Positions 36,603 to 46,403 are shown, counted from the first letter of the stretch. The stretch is 64,000 bases of DNA from Paenibacillus dokdonensis (GCF_004916975.1 NZ_STGQ01000002.1:124001-188000), one strand, 5' to 3'. The notes: generated by a model from the sequence alone, not told the origin. Numbers and translations: made by a program.

Positions 36603-37232
36603 TCACTTGGTTCCGTAAAGGCGGTCTCCCGCATCGCCAAGACCCGGCACGATATATCCGTGGTCGTCCAATTTCTCATCGAGTGCAGCAACATAGATGT
36701 CCACATCAGGATGGGCTTCCTGTACTGCCTTAACGCCTTCCGGCGCGGCAATCAGATTCATCATCTTGATCTGGGTGCAGCCGCGTTTCTTCAGAACGTC
36801 AATGGCTGCTATCGCCGATCCGCCCGTCGCCAGCATCGGATCGATGACGATCAGCTCGCGCTCGGTCACATCCGTTGGCAGCTTGGTGTAGTATTCTACA
36901 GGCTGCAGCGTTTCCGGGTCACGAAACAGACCAACATGGCCTACCTTCGCCGCAGGAATCAGCTTCAGCATGCCGTCCAGCATACCCAGACCCGCACGCA
37001 GAATCGGAATGAGCCCTAGCATGCGGCCAGCAAGAACCTTGCCGTCCATCTCAGCTACAGGCGTCTGAACCTTAACTGTTTCCAGCGGAACCTCACGTGT
37101 AATCTCATAAGCCATCAAAGAAGCAACCTCATCAACAAGTTCACGAAAATCCTTTGTGTTTGTCCGCACATCACGGATAAATGTCAGCTTGTGTTGAATC
37201 AAAGGGTGATCACAAATCACCAGTTTTCCCAT
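36603..37232 (-). CDS. upp: Uracil phosphoribosyltransferase
   Basis: Salvages uracil to UMP with PRPP. The 209-residue product shows RTNTKDFRELVDEVASLMAYE at the N-terminus, GRMLGLIPILRAGLGMLDG, the PRPP loop VIDPMLATGGSAIAAIDVLK and GLGDAGDRLYGTK at the C-terminus. The ATG follows CGGAGGG. It has its own extended -10 element upstream and is probably read through into mnaA, which follows after 21 bases. Confidence 0.97.
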   Translation of the reverse strand: MGKLVICDHPLIQHKLTFIRDVRTNTKDFRELVDEVASLMAYEITREVPLETVKVQTPVAEMDGKVLAGRMLGLIPILRAGLGMLDGMLKLIPAAKVGHVGLFRDPETLQPVEYYTKLPTDVTERELIVIDPMLATGGSAIAAIDVLKKRGCTQIKMMNLIAAPEGVKAVQEAHPDVDIYVAALDEKLDDHGYIVPGLGDAGDRLYGTK

Positions 37233-37476
37233 TGTTTTGTCCCTCCGGTAATTGTAAGTCTCGAGTAGCTGCCAGTGCCGGTTTTGCCATGTGCAAATAC
37301 GTGCAGGTACACAAATCTTGTTTATTATATCATTCCCTTAAATGAATTTGCACCTACGTAAGACATGTTTATTTTCGCCATAATATGCCGCAGATTAAAC
37401 CTTTGGTGTCTTGGGCGGGTCAACGCGGGGAGGGACGACTCCCGGGCTTCACCGCTGCACACCTGAAAATCTCTTC
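37233..37476. other. Leader region of upp
   Basis: About 240 bases between the glyA terminator and upp. Besides the upp promoter I see only GC-rich sequence without an open frame. Confidence 0.4.
37324..37332 (-). promoter_or_regulatory. Extended -10 element upstream of upp
   Basis: TGATATAAT on the minus strand is a perfect extended -10. No good -35 is present, as is usual for such promoters. Confidence 0.45.
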
Positions 37477-37513
37477 AAAAAAAAGGGCTGGAAGCCAAGC
37501 TTCCAGCCCTTTC
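37477..37513 (-). terminator. Terminator of glyA
   Basis: AAAGGGCTGGAAGC pairs with GCTTCCAGCCCTTT around a 3-base loop and is followed by eight T on the minus strand, 23 bases after the stop. Confidence 0.93.
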
Positions 37514-37535
37514 ATATATTCTATCAGGGTAGAAT

Positions 37536-38783
37536 TTAGTAGTTCAGTTCCGGGTAGAGAGGATATTGATCCGTCAGATCCTTCACCATGGCAGCAGCCT
37601 TGGTAAGAACCGTATCGTCTTTAGGCTGTTTCAACGTCATGGCAATGATCTCTCCGATCTTCACCATAGCCGCTTCATCCATGCCACGCGAGGTAGCTGC
37701 AGGCGTACCGATCCGGATTCCGCTCGTTACAAACGGGCTGGTCGGGTCAAAAGGAATGGCGTTCTTGTTGACTGTAATGCCAACTGAATCCAGAACCTTC
37801 TCCGCTTCTTTACCCGTGATGTTCACGCTGCGTGTATCGACCAGCATCAGATGGTTGTCTGTACCGCCGGATACGATGTTGAGTCCTTCACTGACCAGGG
37901 TTTCAGCCAGAACATTGGCGTTTTTCACGACGTTTTGGGCATAGGTTTTGAAAGAAGGATCCAGAGCTTCGCCAAAAGCCACGGCTTTGGAAGCAATCAC
38001 ATGCATCAGCGGTCCGCCTTGGGATCCCGGGAATACCGCCTTGTCTATGGCCTGAGCCCATGGCTTTCTGCACATAATCATGCCGCCGCGAGGTCCGCGC
38101 AGTGTTTTATGCGTGGTCGTCGTTACGAAATGGGCATGCGGTACAGGGCTCGGATGAACGCCTGCGGCAACCAGGCCGGCAATATGCGCCATATCAACCA
38201 TGAACAGCGCACCCACATCATTCGCGATGGAAGCAAAGGCTTCGAAATCAATTGTGCGCGGATAGGCGCTTGCACCGGCAACGATCAGACGGGGACGATG
38301 CTTGAAGGCCGCCTTGCGGACTTCATCATAGTCAATCAGGAAGCTGTCTTCCTGAACGCCGTAGGCCACGAAGTTGTAAAGAAGGCCTGATGCGTTGACA
38401 GGGCTGCCGTGCGTCAGGTGTCCACCATGAGCAAGATTCATGCCGAGCACGGTATCGCCAGGATTAATGGCGGCAAGGTACACAGCCATGTTCGCTTGTG
38501 CCCCGGAATGCGGCTGAACGTTGACATGCTCTGCACCAAACAATTCCTTGGCACGGTCACGGGCGATATCCTCAACGATATCGACGCGCTCGCAGCCGCC
38601 GTAAAACCGTTTGCCTGGATAACCTTCCGCATATTTGTTCGTGAGGACGGAGCCCATGGCTTCCATCACTGCTTCACTGACAATATTCTCCGAGGCAATC
38701 AGCTCGATGTTGCTGCGCTGACGCTTCAGCTCCAAATTCATCGCATCCAATACAGCCGGGTCCTTCTTACGCAATTGATCCAT
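37536..38783 (-). CDS. glyA: Serine hydroxymethyltransferase
   Basis: PLP enzyme that converts serine and tetrahydrofolate to glycine and methylene-THF, a main one-carbon source. The 415-residue product has NIELIASENIVSEAVMEAMGS, the PGKRFYGGCE segment, the HSGAQANMAVY cofactor region and the catalytic Lys in FVTTTTHKTLRGPRGGM. It is the last gene before a strong terminator and follows the ywlG homologue. Confidence 0.98.
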   Translation of the reverse strand: MDQLRKKDPAVLDAMNLELKRQRSNIELIASENIVSEAVMEAMGSVLTNKYAEGYPGKRFYGGCERVDIVEDIARDRAKELFGAEHVNVQPHSGAQANMAVYLAAINPGDTVLGMNLAHGGHLTHGSPVNASGLLYNFVAYGVQEDSFLIDYDEVRKAAFKHRPRLIVAGASAYPRTIDFEAFASIANDVGALFMVDMAHIAGLVAAGVHPSPVPHAHFVTTTTHKTLRGPRGGMIMCRKPWAQAIDKAVFPGSQGGPLMHVIASKAVAFGEALDPSFKTYAQNVVKNANVLAETLVSEGLNIVSGGTDNHLMLVDTRSVNITGKEAEKVLDSVGITVNKNAIPFDPTSPFVTSGIRIGTPAATSRGMDEAAMVKIGEIIAMTLKQPKDDTVLTKAAAMVKDLTDQYPLYPELNY

Positions 38784-38825
38784 AATTCCTTGTTCCTCCC
38801 TTAGATAAACTCTCTTTTTTGTTGT

Positions 38826-39428
38826 TTAGTCGCAAAGATGAGCGTTTCCCGATTCAGCGTCAAGCTGGTAAACCGCACGCTCGCCGCCAATCAGCTTCGG
38901 CCGGGTAAAGGCAGTATTCACACGCGCCCGACCCACATAGCGGAGCTGTGTACGATAAGGAACGGCTACTCGCCGCAAATGCATGCCGATCAGCGTTTCG
39001 CCGATGTCGATGCCGGCATCTGCCTCAATGGTTTCGGCCAGACACGGGTTCTTCATGGACCGGTAAGCGCTGCTTGCCATGGAGCCTCCAGCCTTTGGAA
39101 CCGGCACGGCTGCCACTTCAGTCAGGCGCATGTCCGTAAGAAGAGAACGCTCCATCACCAGCGCACGGTTCAAATGCTCGCAGCACTGGAACACGACATC
39201 AAAGCCGAATTCCCCTCTAATCTCCTCAATGCCCTCAAGAAGCTCATTCGCCACCTCAAGCGCTCCCGAGGTGCCGATCCGCCGGCCAGCCACTTCACTT
39301 GTGCTGGTCCCGATGACAACAACCTTACCGGGCCCGAGTCCCGCAGTCTCCGCCAGCTCGCGTAAAATAGCCGACACTTGCTCTTTTAGTGAAACTTCCG
39401 ATGGAATTCCTTGTTCAACGGCTTCCAT
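38826..39428 (-). CDS. ywlG: YwlG/TIGR01440-family protein
   Basis: A 200-residue cytoplasmic protein of unknown activity, conserved next to glyA and rpiB in Bacilli. It shows the family blocks VVIGTSTSEVAGRRIGTSGA, FQCCEHLNRALVMER, PKAGGSMASSAYRSM and EADAGIDIGETLIGMHLRRVAVP. The alternating Gly/Ser and acidic residues suggest a ligand-binding pocket, but no reaction is established. It starts 12 bases after rpiB ends. Confidence 0.93.
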   Translation of the reverse strand: MEAVEQGIPSEVSLKEQVSAILRELAETAGLGPGKVVVIGTSTSEVAGRRIGTSGALEVANELLEGIEEIRGEFGFDVVFQCCEHLNRALVMERSLLTDMRLTEVAAVPVPKAGGSMASSAYRSMKNPCLAETIEADAGIDIGETLIGMHLRRVAVPYRTQLRYVGRARVNTAFTRPKLIGGERAVYQLDAESGNAHLCD

Positions 39429-39440
39429 ACGAACACCTCC

Positions 39441-39896
39441 CTAATGCTGCAGATAACGGTCCTCAATTGCCTTGATTTTGTTTACGCGACCAACATGCCG
39501 TTCACCTTCACTGAACGGTGTGCCGATCCAGACTTTCGCAATTTCCTGCGCGAGTCCTGGGCCGATAACACGTTCTCCCATCGCCAGCACGTTAGAATCG
39601 TTATGCTCTCTGGTCGCCTGGGCAGAGAATACATCATGCACCAGCGCGCAGCGGATGCCGGGAACCTTATTGGCGGCAATGCTCATGCCGATGCCTGTTC
39701 CGCAAATCAGAATGCCGCGATCAGCCTCACCCGAGGTAACCTGCTCGCATACAGGCAGGGCATAGTCAGGATAATCCACGGAATCAGCACAGCTGCATCC
39801 CACATCCACAACCTCATGTCCCATCTCCCGAATGACGGCAATGATGTCTTCTTTCAAACGCACTCCCGCGTGATCTGTTCCCACAGCAATCTTCAT
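39441..39896 (-). CDS. rpiB: Ribose 5-phosphate isomerase B
   Basis: Interconverts ribose-5-phosphate and ribulose-5-phosphate in the pentose phosphate pathway. The 151-residue product has MKIAVGTDHAGVRLKEDI, the DYPDYALPVCEQVTSGEADRGILICGTGIGMSIAANKVPG active-site region and HDVFSAQATREHNDSNVLAMGERV. The ATG at 39896 fits family length and has AGGGAGG 10 bases upstream; the longer frame adds unrelated residues. Confidence 0.95.
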   Translation of the reverse strand: MKIAVGTDHAGVRLKEDIIAVIREMGHEVVDVGCSCADSVDYPDYALPVCEQVTSGEADRGILICGTGIGMSIAANKVPGIRCALVHDVFSAQATREHNDSNVLAMGERVIGPGLAQEIAKVWIGTPFSEGERHVGRVNKIKAIEDRYLQH

Positions 39897-39980
39897 CTCT
39901 TGTAAAACCTCCCTGAAATTTCGTGCTTTTGTGACTTCTCGTACCATTATACCCTATTTCCAGGCCACAAGATGAAAATC

Positions 39981-40050
39981 GCCCCACAAAATGAAGTCTC
40001 TGCTCCGGATGTTTTTCACCCATACTTTGCGGGGACCCCGCATATAAACT
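39981..40050 (+). repeat. Intergenic structured element, copy C
   Basis: Runs from GCCCCACAAAATGAAG to CCCCGCATATAAACTCAC. The CCCCACAAA arm can pair with TTTGCGGGG. Compared with copy B, an added C-G pair in the stem maintains structure. The middle has diverged most. Confidence 0.6.
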
Positions 40051-40062
40051 CACTTATTAATA

Positions 40063-40103
40063 CAAAAAAGAGCAGTCCGCGGATAACCGCAGAATTGCTC
40101 TTT
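40063..40103 (-). terminator. Terminator of the ywlE-like gene
   Basis: GAGCA/TGCTC and an inner GCGG/CCGC stem are followed by TTTTTT on the minus strand. Confidence 0.8.
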
Positions 40104-40241
40104 TGCCCAGGCGACCGGCCGTATATCCCGGTGCTCCATCGTGGTTTCATCCACATTTGTCGCCAGTTACACCGGAACCGAGTTTTTTCACAACCATCAT
40201 AAAACATTCAAGACTGAAATGCAACGAGTAATATTCTTCCT

Positions 40242-40829
<588 letters not shown>

Positions 40830-40901
40830 GTCTATCGCACCTCCCGGATTGTTTAAGTTATTGTATACGAAAAACGTCTACCGGTATACTTTCTGATATT
40901 T

Positions 40902-41462
40902 TCAAAAGATAAAGGCCAGGCCAAATGCCAAAAGGATCACGCCTCCCAGCGCCTCCCCGAAATCTCCCAAATTACGGCTCACCCTCCTGCCCAGTAGGAG
41001 TCCCATCACCGACATAGCACCTCCGCAGATGCCAAAGGCCAAGACGGTAAGAATCAGATTGCTTCGGAACATTCCGAGCGAAACCCCGACGGAAAAGGAA
41101 TCCACGCTCACGCTCAAAGAAAACAAGATCATACCCAGCAGTGAACGGTGATCAATCATCCGGGTATCCCCGCTTTTCAACGAGTTAAATATCATATGAC
41201 CACCAAGCAAAATTAGCAACCCGCCCGCAGCATAGGTGGTTACCTGTCCGAGCAAAGAGCTTACATATTGACCGGTGAATATGCCCAAAAGCGGCATCAG
41301 GATATGAAAAAATCCGATGAGCACGCTGATTTTAAGCACATGCAGCAGGCGAATCCCCTTCATACCGATACCGATTCCCAAGGAAAAGGCGTCCATTCCC
41401 AAAGCGGCGGCCATAATCAGAATCGTAATCAGCTGCCCTAAACCGGCAGATGTCTCAAACAT
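40902..41462 (-). CDS. mntP: Manganese efflux pump MntP family
   Basis: A six-helix membrane protein of the MntP family, which exports Mn. The 186-residue product has the repeated Asp-containing motifs AALGMDAFSLGIGIGMKGI and LSVSVDSFSVGVSLGMF, key for Mn transport. The ATG at 41462 was chosen because GGGGGAG lies 6 bases upstream; the longer frame adds a hydrophilic N-terminus. It sits where Bacillus subtilis has ywlD. A Mn importer gene (mntH-like) is also in this window. Confidence 0.88.
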   Translation of the reverse strand: MFETSAGLGQLITILIMAAALGMDAFSLGIGIGMKGIRLLHVLKISVLIGFFHILMPLLGIFTGQYVSSLLGQVTTYAAGGLLILLGGHMIFNSLKSGDTRMIDHRSLLGMILFSLSVSVDSFSVGVSLGMFRSNLILTVLAFGICGGAMSVMGLLLGRRVSRNLGDFGEALGGVILLAFGLAFIF

Positions 41463-41542
41463 TCCAACTCCCCCATGTCCGTTAGGTTCTTGTACAACCA
41501 TATGCGGACATGAGGACAATCATGACTTGTACATGAGGCAAG

Positions 41543-42679
41543 CTATCGGGCGTTCCCTCCGAGATGGATCACCGTTTGTCCGGCAGCCTTGCGGAGCCGG
41601 TTCATAATAGCGGCTCCCAGCCCGTCTTCCGGACAAGCCTCGGATACAATAAAGCTGATCTGTTCCTCATCCATGCGGCGCAGCGCGGCATATAAACGAT
41701 GCGCTGCCGTACCCAGATCAGAGAGACTGCCAAGCGACTCGGTGCAATCGGCGCGGTAATTGTCGATGTGCTCATCGAAGGCCAGAATACCTGTCCGTTC
41801 GCCACGCTCTGCGGCTTCCTGCAGACTGCGGCGGATCCACTCCGAGACTTCGGCCGGCTCTCCGGTCACAATGCGCAGCGTTCCCTTGGGCGCGTAGTGA
41901 GTATATTTCATCCCCGGTGCTCTTGGTGCCTGCCCACTCATGCTTCCTGATTCCGGCAGGAGTGCAGGATCCAGATGGACGGGCACGCCGGCTGCCTGCG
42001 CCAGCTGCTCCAGTGTAACGCCTCCGGGGCGAAGCACGGTAACACTGCCGTCCTCCAGCACCTGAACGACAGTCGATTCCACACCGACACCTGTCGCGCC
42101 GCCATCAACAATCCCGTCGATTGAACCGCCGAGATCCTCCAGAACATGGCTGGCGAGGGTAGGACTGGGACGGCCGGAGCGGTTCGCACTTGGAGCAGCA
42201 ACCGGACAGCCGGATTCCTCAATCAGAGCCAATGCTACCGGATGATCCGGCATCCGGATGCCCACAGTGTCCAGCCCTGCCGTCACCCGGGGCGAAAGCA
42301 CATCTGGCTTGACCGGAAGCACAACCGTCAGCGGTCCAGGCCAGAAGGCATCCATCAGCTTCCGTGCCGCAGGGCTCACCTGCTTCACCAGGCCCTCCAG
42401 CTGTTCGTTCTTGGATATATGGACAATCAGGGGATTGTCCGACGGTCTCCCCTTTGCCGCGAATACCGCTTCCACAGCAGAGGTTAAGCGCGCGTCTGCG
42501 CCAAGACCGTAGACCGTCTCTGTCGGAAAAGCAACCACGCCCCCGCCACGGAGTAGTTCAGCCGCTTCCTTTAACCTTTCTTGCAGCTCGGAGAGCTCGG
42601 CTGTCGTCGCCGGATCAATCAACCAATATGGAGTGGAAGGCATACAGCCTGTCCCTGTTTCTTTTTCAGTATGTGCCAT
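41543..42679 (-). CDS. ywlC: L-threonylcarbamoyladenylate synthase (Sua5/YwlC)
   Basis: Makes threonylcarbamoyl-AMP for the t6A modification of tRNAs reading ANN codons. It has the YrdC domain (LLRGGGVVAFPTETVYGLGADA, RPSDNPLIVHI, GPLTVVLP, APSANRSGRPSPT) and a C-terminal Sua5 domain (APGMKYTHYAPKG onward) linked by a flexible stretch. The start is uncertain; ATG 42679 gives 378 residues, ATG 42709 388. Neither has a strong ribosome site. Confidence 0.93.
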   Translation of the reverse strand: MAHTEKETGTGCMPSTPYWLIDPATTAELSELQERLKEAAELLRGGGVVAFPTETVYGLGADARLTSAVEAVFAAKGRPSDNPLIVHISKNEQLEGLVKQVSPAARKLMDAFWPGPLTVVLPVKPDVLSPRVTAGLDTVGIRMPDHPVALALIEESGCPVAAPSANRSGRPSPTLASHVLEDLGGSIDGIVDGGATGVGVESTVVQVLEDGSVTVLRPGGVTLEQLAQAAGVPVHLDPALLPESGSMSGQAPRAPGMKYTHYAPKGTLRIVTGEPAEVSEWIRRSLQEAAERGERTGILAFDEHIDNYRADCTESLGSLSDLGTAAHRLYAALRRMDEEQISFIVSEACPEDGLGAAIMNRLRKAAGQTVIHLGGNAR

Positions 42680-42868
42680 TTCTATCCCGTCTTTCTCTTC
42701 AATGATCATCCAGTAAAAAAAGCGCCGGAGTCCTGACTGCTGACTGGAGCTGCGGCTTACCGCGGACCTTCGTCAAATGGACTTAAGCACTTTATCATTC
42801 GTTTTTCTAATATATTAACACAGATCGAAGAGGAGCGTGCATCTCCTCCCGGACCCGGACATTTTCAC

Positions 42869-43612
42869 TTAGAACAATGACTTTAACCAGTTTGCGATGC
42901 CTTCAAACAGATCCCAGAGGAAAAAGCGAACCTCTGGCTCTGATGCTTTGACCGGTGCAGCTTCAGCGTTCACCGCTTGTCCTTCGGCCTGCTCCGGGGT
43001 ATACGCCGTTTTCTTCACTTTGGCGGCTTGGTCTTTGCCTGTCTCAGCTTTTGCTGCTGCAGGCTGTGCTGCCGCATCACCGCTGCCCGCGTCGATGAAA
43101 CAAAGCGGCGGGAACAGCACGCACCACCAGTTTTGGCCTTTACCCGTTCCGAGCGTGATCCGCAGCGCCTCATAGTTTCCTGCCGGATAGACTGTGCCTC
43201 CGTACAATTTCGTCGGGAACGGTACGACGCCAAGCTCAACATTGTATTCATAATCGATTCCCTTTTTCCCGAGTTCTCTTCCTACAAGATCATTCAGCTC
43301 GGGAAGATGCTGGCGGATCGTTGCACGCGCTTCATCCAGGCTTTGCGGGTTTTCCAGATCTTTGACCCAGCTGTCCATTTGAGCGACCACAACATCGCGG
43401 ATTTGGCGTTTCACCAGCTGATCATCCGGATTATCGGAATTAGCGAGAATGCGAAGGCGTATGGACTCCTGTGGAATAGGACCCCCAGCCACAGCTGCGT
43501 CCGTTTTCTGAGCTTCCCAAGTCATGGCCAGCATAAACATAATACAAAAAATAATAGCAGTATTCTTAACCAATGACCGGAGACGGTCCTCTTTTTCATG
43601 TTCATTGTGCAT
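42869..43612 (-). CDS. spoIIR: Stage II sporulation protein R
   Basis: Forespore-secreted signal that triggers SpoIIGA to process pro-SigE in the mother cell. The 247-residue product has an N-terminal membrane/signal segment (NTAIIFCIMFMLAMTWEA), the family block ESIRLRILANSDNPDDQLVKRQIRDVVV and GTVYPAGNYEALRITLGTGKGQNWWCVLFPPLCF. A low-complexity Ala/Lys/Glu-rich linker and a hydrophobic end follow. GGGGG precedes the ATG. Expected to be SigF-controlled; I could not define the promoter. Confidence 0.95.
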   Translation of the reverse strand: MHNEHEKEDRLRSLVKNTAIIFCIMFMLAMTWEAQKTDAAVAGGPIPQESIRLRILANSDNPDDQLVKRQIRDVVVAQMDSWVKDLENPQSLDEARATIRQHLPELNDLVGRELGKKGIDYEYNVELGVVPFPTKLYGGTVYPAGNYEALRITLGTGKGQNWWCVLFPPLCFIDAGSGDAAAQPAAAKAETGKDQAAKVKKTAYTPEQAEGQAVNAEAAPVKASEPEVRFFLWDLFEGIANWLKSLF

Positions 43613-43833
43613 CCCGTTCGTGCCCCCTCTATCAAATCCTTCTATGATACTGATCAGTATGTCCGGATCTGATAGAGTCTAAACCTGCTATTCTATGAAA
43701 TCTGAATCAATTTCATAACTCACTAAAACGATACAATTGAAACTATATATAGACCAATAAGACCGTTCGGATCTATATACAGCCTTGATTGAAGCGGCTT
43801 AAGGTATTATGAAATTGATTCTCTATGATTTAA
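43613..43833. other. Region between spoIIR and the rodA terminator
   Basis: About 220 bases upstream of spoIIR. The inverted repeat ATACTGATCAGTAT lies near 43645-43660; otherwise no recognised signal. Confidence 0.4.
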
Positions 43834-43885
43834 TAAAAAAAGACCGTTCCACCATCCCCCTAACGGGCCTGGCGAGCGGTCTTTT
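43834..43885 (-). terminator. Terminator of the second SEDS gene
   Basis: AAAAGACCG pairs with CGGTCTTTT across a large GC-rich loop that can fold further. It is followed by seven T on the minus strand. Confidence 0.82.
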
Positions 43886-43897
43886 ATACCCAATCTA

Positions 43898-45079
43898 TCA
43901 AGCATGTTTCGTTGAAGATATCTTCTGTGTCGGGACGATGATATCCTCACTGACCTCATGACCATGAACACGGACGCTCATGACAATCCCGATACTGGCC
44001 ATGTTGATGAGCAGCGAGGTACCGCCGTAGCTGATAAACGGCAGCGTAATACCCGTCAGCGGCATCAGCCCGATAAAGGCGCCGATATTTTCAAAAATCT
44101 GATAGAGCATCATCGAAACGACGCCGACAATCAGCAGCGGACCGGCACGATCCCGGCATTCCAGACAGATCAGAATCAGACGGTGAATCAATATAAAATA
44201 CAGAAGAAGCACGACAGAAGATCCAACAAACCCGAACTCCTCGGCAATCTCAACAAAGATCGAATCTGAGTACGTATAGGGTACGCGGCCGGATTGCACC
44301 GAGCTGCCCTGCATGTAACCTTCGCCCATCATGCCGCCGGAAGCAATCGCGAGCTTCGCATTTTTGGTATGATACGAAGCTTTGGCCGTCGCCTTATCCG
44401 GAACCAGCCAAGGGTCAATCCGCTCGGTCCAGTGATTACGGCCCATTTTGTCCAGAAACTTCTCGATATTGTCGTGATAATGGATATACGAGAATATACC
44501 GCCTACAGCGACCGCCGCGAGAATTATCAAAGCGAGGAACGCATGCAGGAATTTAATATTCCCTACCCATAGGAGACCGAGCAGGATCAACACGTAGCTG
44601 AGTGCATTTCCCAGGTCATTTTGGAGCATGACGAGCGCGAACGGGATAAATGTCAAGCCGCCAATCGGCAGTACATCTCTCCACAGAGAGAGATTGGCCT
44701 TTGGCCTTTTCATCAGCAAGTAGGTCAGAAAGATGATCAGAAGAAGCTTGAACAGCTCGGCAGGCTGCAGGCTGAAGCCCCCGATTTTGAACCAGCCCTG
44801 CGCTCCGTTGACGTCCGATCCCAGAAAATTGACCGCTACCAGCAGCACAATCCCGAATAAATAAATATAGAGCGCATATTTGACAAGCAGCTTATAATCC
44901 AAAAAAATCAATCCAAAAAAGGCAATGAAGGCTAAAATGTAAAACTCAAGCATTTTAATATGGGAGCCTTCAAACTTGGTCCCTGTCGTGACGCTGTATA
45001 TTGCCATCAGACTGATGCCCATGAATACAAAAAGTATGAACACAACGACATAATCCACTTTTTTCAGCTTTTGAAGCAT
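43898..45079 (-). CDS. RodA/FtsW/SpoVE-family peptidoglycan polymerase, copy 2
   Basis: A SEDS-family polytopic glycosyltransferase that polymerises lipid II in the membrane. About ten hydrophobic segments are present. Conserved SEDS blocks include GAQGWFKIGGFSLQPAELFKL, QNDLGNALSYV and the C-terminal LPFISYGGTSLLINMASIGIVMSV. The ATG has CAGGAGG upstream. It is closely similar to the neighbouring copy in the same operon. The Bacillus order is not known to have two such genes here, so duplication is likely. Which of elongation, division or sporulation it serves cannot be told. Confidence 0.9.
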   Translation of the reverse strand: MLQKLKKVDYVVVFILFVFMGISLMAIYSVTTGTKFEGSHIKMLEFYILAFIAFFGLIFLDYKLLVKYALYIYLFGIVLLVAVNFLGSDVNGAQGWFKIGGFSLQPAELFKLLLIIFLTYLLMKRPKANLSLWRDVLPIGGLTFIPFALVMLQNDLGNALSYVLILLGLLWVGNIKFLHAFLALIILAAVAVGGIFSYIHYHDNIEKFLDKMGRNHWTERIDPWLVPDKATAKASYHTKNAKLAIASGGMMGEGYMQGSSVQSGRVPYTYSDSIFVEIAEEFGFVGSSVVLLLYFILIHRLILICLECRDRAGPLLIVGVVSMMLYQIFENIGAFIGLMPLTGITLPFISYGGTSLLINMASIGIVMSVRVHGHEVSEDIIVPTQKISSTKHA

Positions 45080-45173
45080 TTGCTATCCTCCTGTGCGGGG
45101 CTCTCCCGCCCCTTCTAGCCGTGATGCGTGTCAAATCTCACTTGTCTATTGTAAAGGAATAGCCATGCTAGAT

Positions 45174-46403
45174 TCAATTCCTGATAAATCCATTGCGGAT
45201 ATGCTGAAAAGTTCTGCTGATCCAGCCACTCTCCACCGGTCCTTCCGGCAGCGGAAACGGATCTTCCTCTTCCTGTCCATGGATGCGGATGCTCATGACA
45301 ATCCCGATACTCATCATGTTGATGAGCAGCGAGGTTCCACCGTAGCTGATAAAAGGAAGCGTAATGCCCGTGAGCGGCATCAGGCCGATGAAGGCACCGA
45401 TGTTCACGAAAATCTGGTAGACGAACATGGTGATAATCCCCGTAATCAGGTAAGGTCCAGCCCGGTCGCGGCAATCGGCTGCGATCAGAACCAGACGGTG
45501 GATCAGGATAAAATATAAAAGCAGCAGAACCGATGAACCAATAAACCCGTATTCCTCGGCCACTTGAACGAATATGGAATCGGCGTAGGCCAGCGGCACC
45601 CTTTCGGACTGAATCGTGGTGCCTTTCATGTAGCCCTTGCCTTCAATGCCGCCCGAACCGATGGCCAGCTTCGCATTATAGGTCTGCCAACTGACATCTC
45701 GTGAAGCTAGGTCCGGCACAAGCCATGGATCAAACCGCGCAATCCAGTGCTTTTTGCCCAAATCCTCACTAATCAGCTTGACCGCCTGATCATGATAATG
45801 GATATATGCCTGAATGCCGCTGAAAACGGCAGCGAAGGCCACGACCAACGCGATGAGTGCATGCGTATACTTGATATTGCCAATCCAGAGCAACCCGGCC
45901 AGGATCATCATGTAGCTGAGCGCGTTACCCAGATCGTTCTGCGCCATGACCAGCAGCCAGGGTACAAGCGTCAACATACCAAGCGGCACCACATCACACC
46001 AGAAGGAAAGCTTGTTTTTGCGCTTTCGCAGCAGCATATAAGATAAGAAAATAATGAGAAACAGCTTGAACAATTCCGCAGGCTGCAGACTGAGGCCACC
46101 CGGCAGCGTCATCCATCCTTTGGCTCCGTAATACTCATTGCCAATGAACAACACCAGCACCAGCAGCATGAGGCCAAAAAGATAAATATATAAGGCATAC
46201 TTGATCAGCAGCTTATAGCTGACCAGCGAGAAACCCAAAAAGGCCACGAATCCGACAGCGTAATAAATAGCCATGCGTTCCGTATAGTGCCCGATCTTCG
46301 CCCTGCCCGTGGTAACACTGTAAATGGAAAACAGGCTGAAAGCCATAAGTGCCAGCAGGATCAGGATGATGGACATATCCATTCGTTTGAATTTCTGCAG
46401 CAT
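45174..46403 (-). CDS. RodA/FtsW/SpoVE-family peptidoglycan polymerase, copy 1
   Basis: A SEDS-family glycosyltransferase as its neighbour. Shared blocks are GAKGWMTLPGGLSLQPAELFKL, QNDLGNALSYM, GSGGIEGKGYMKGT and LPFISYGGTSLLINMMSIGIVMSI. Two-residue insertions and a longer C-terminus distinguish it from copy 2. The ATG at 46403 begins LQKFKRMD and has TTGGAGG 8 bases upstream. The 94-base gap to copy 2 contains its ribosome site and no evident terminator, so the two are probably one transcript. Confidence 0.9.
   Translation of the reverse strand: MLQKFKRMDMSIILILLALMAFSLFSIYSVTTGRAKIGHYTERMAIYYAVGFVAFLGFSLVSYKLLIKYALYIYLFGLMLLVLVLFIGNEYYGAKGWMTLPGGLSLQPAELFKLFLIIFLSYMLLRKRKNKLSFWCDVVPLGMLTLVPWLLVMAQNDLGNALSYMMILAGLLWIGNIKYTHALIALVVAFAAVFSGIQAYIHYHDQAVKLISEDLGKKHWIARFDPWLVPDLASRDVSWQTYNAKLAIGSGGIEGKGYMKGTTIQSERVPLAYADSIFVQVAEEYGFIGSSVLLLLYFILIHRLVLIAADCRDRAGPYLITGIITMFVYQIFVNIGAFIGLMPLTGITLPFISYGGTSLLINMMSIGIVMSIRIHGQEEEDPFPLPEGPVESGWISRTFQHIRNGFIRN

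Larger units (their letters stand above)
39897..40241. other. Intergenic region upstream of rpiB
   Basis: About 345 bases. It contains copy C of the intergenic element, the ywlE terminator and a further 135 bases (40105-40240) in which I see no clear signal or convincing gene. Confidence 0.5.

Noticed and set aside
40016..40207. Small ORF of 63 codons on the minus strand in the rpiB-ywlE gap
   Set aside because: It runs through the terminator and part of the intergenic element, lacks a good ribosome site and has a Cys/Arg/Trp-rich unnatural composition.
43640..43670. SigF promoter for spoIIR
   Set aside because: The ATACTGATCAGTAT palindrome region was searched for the SigF -35/-10, but no pair with the right spacing and GG-rich -10 was convincing.
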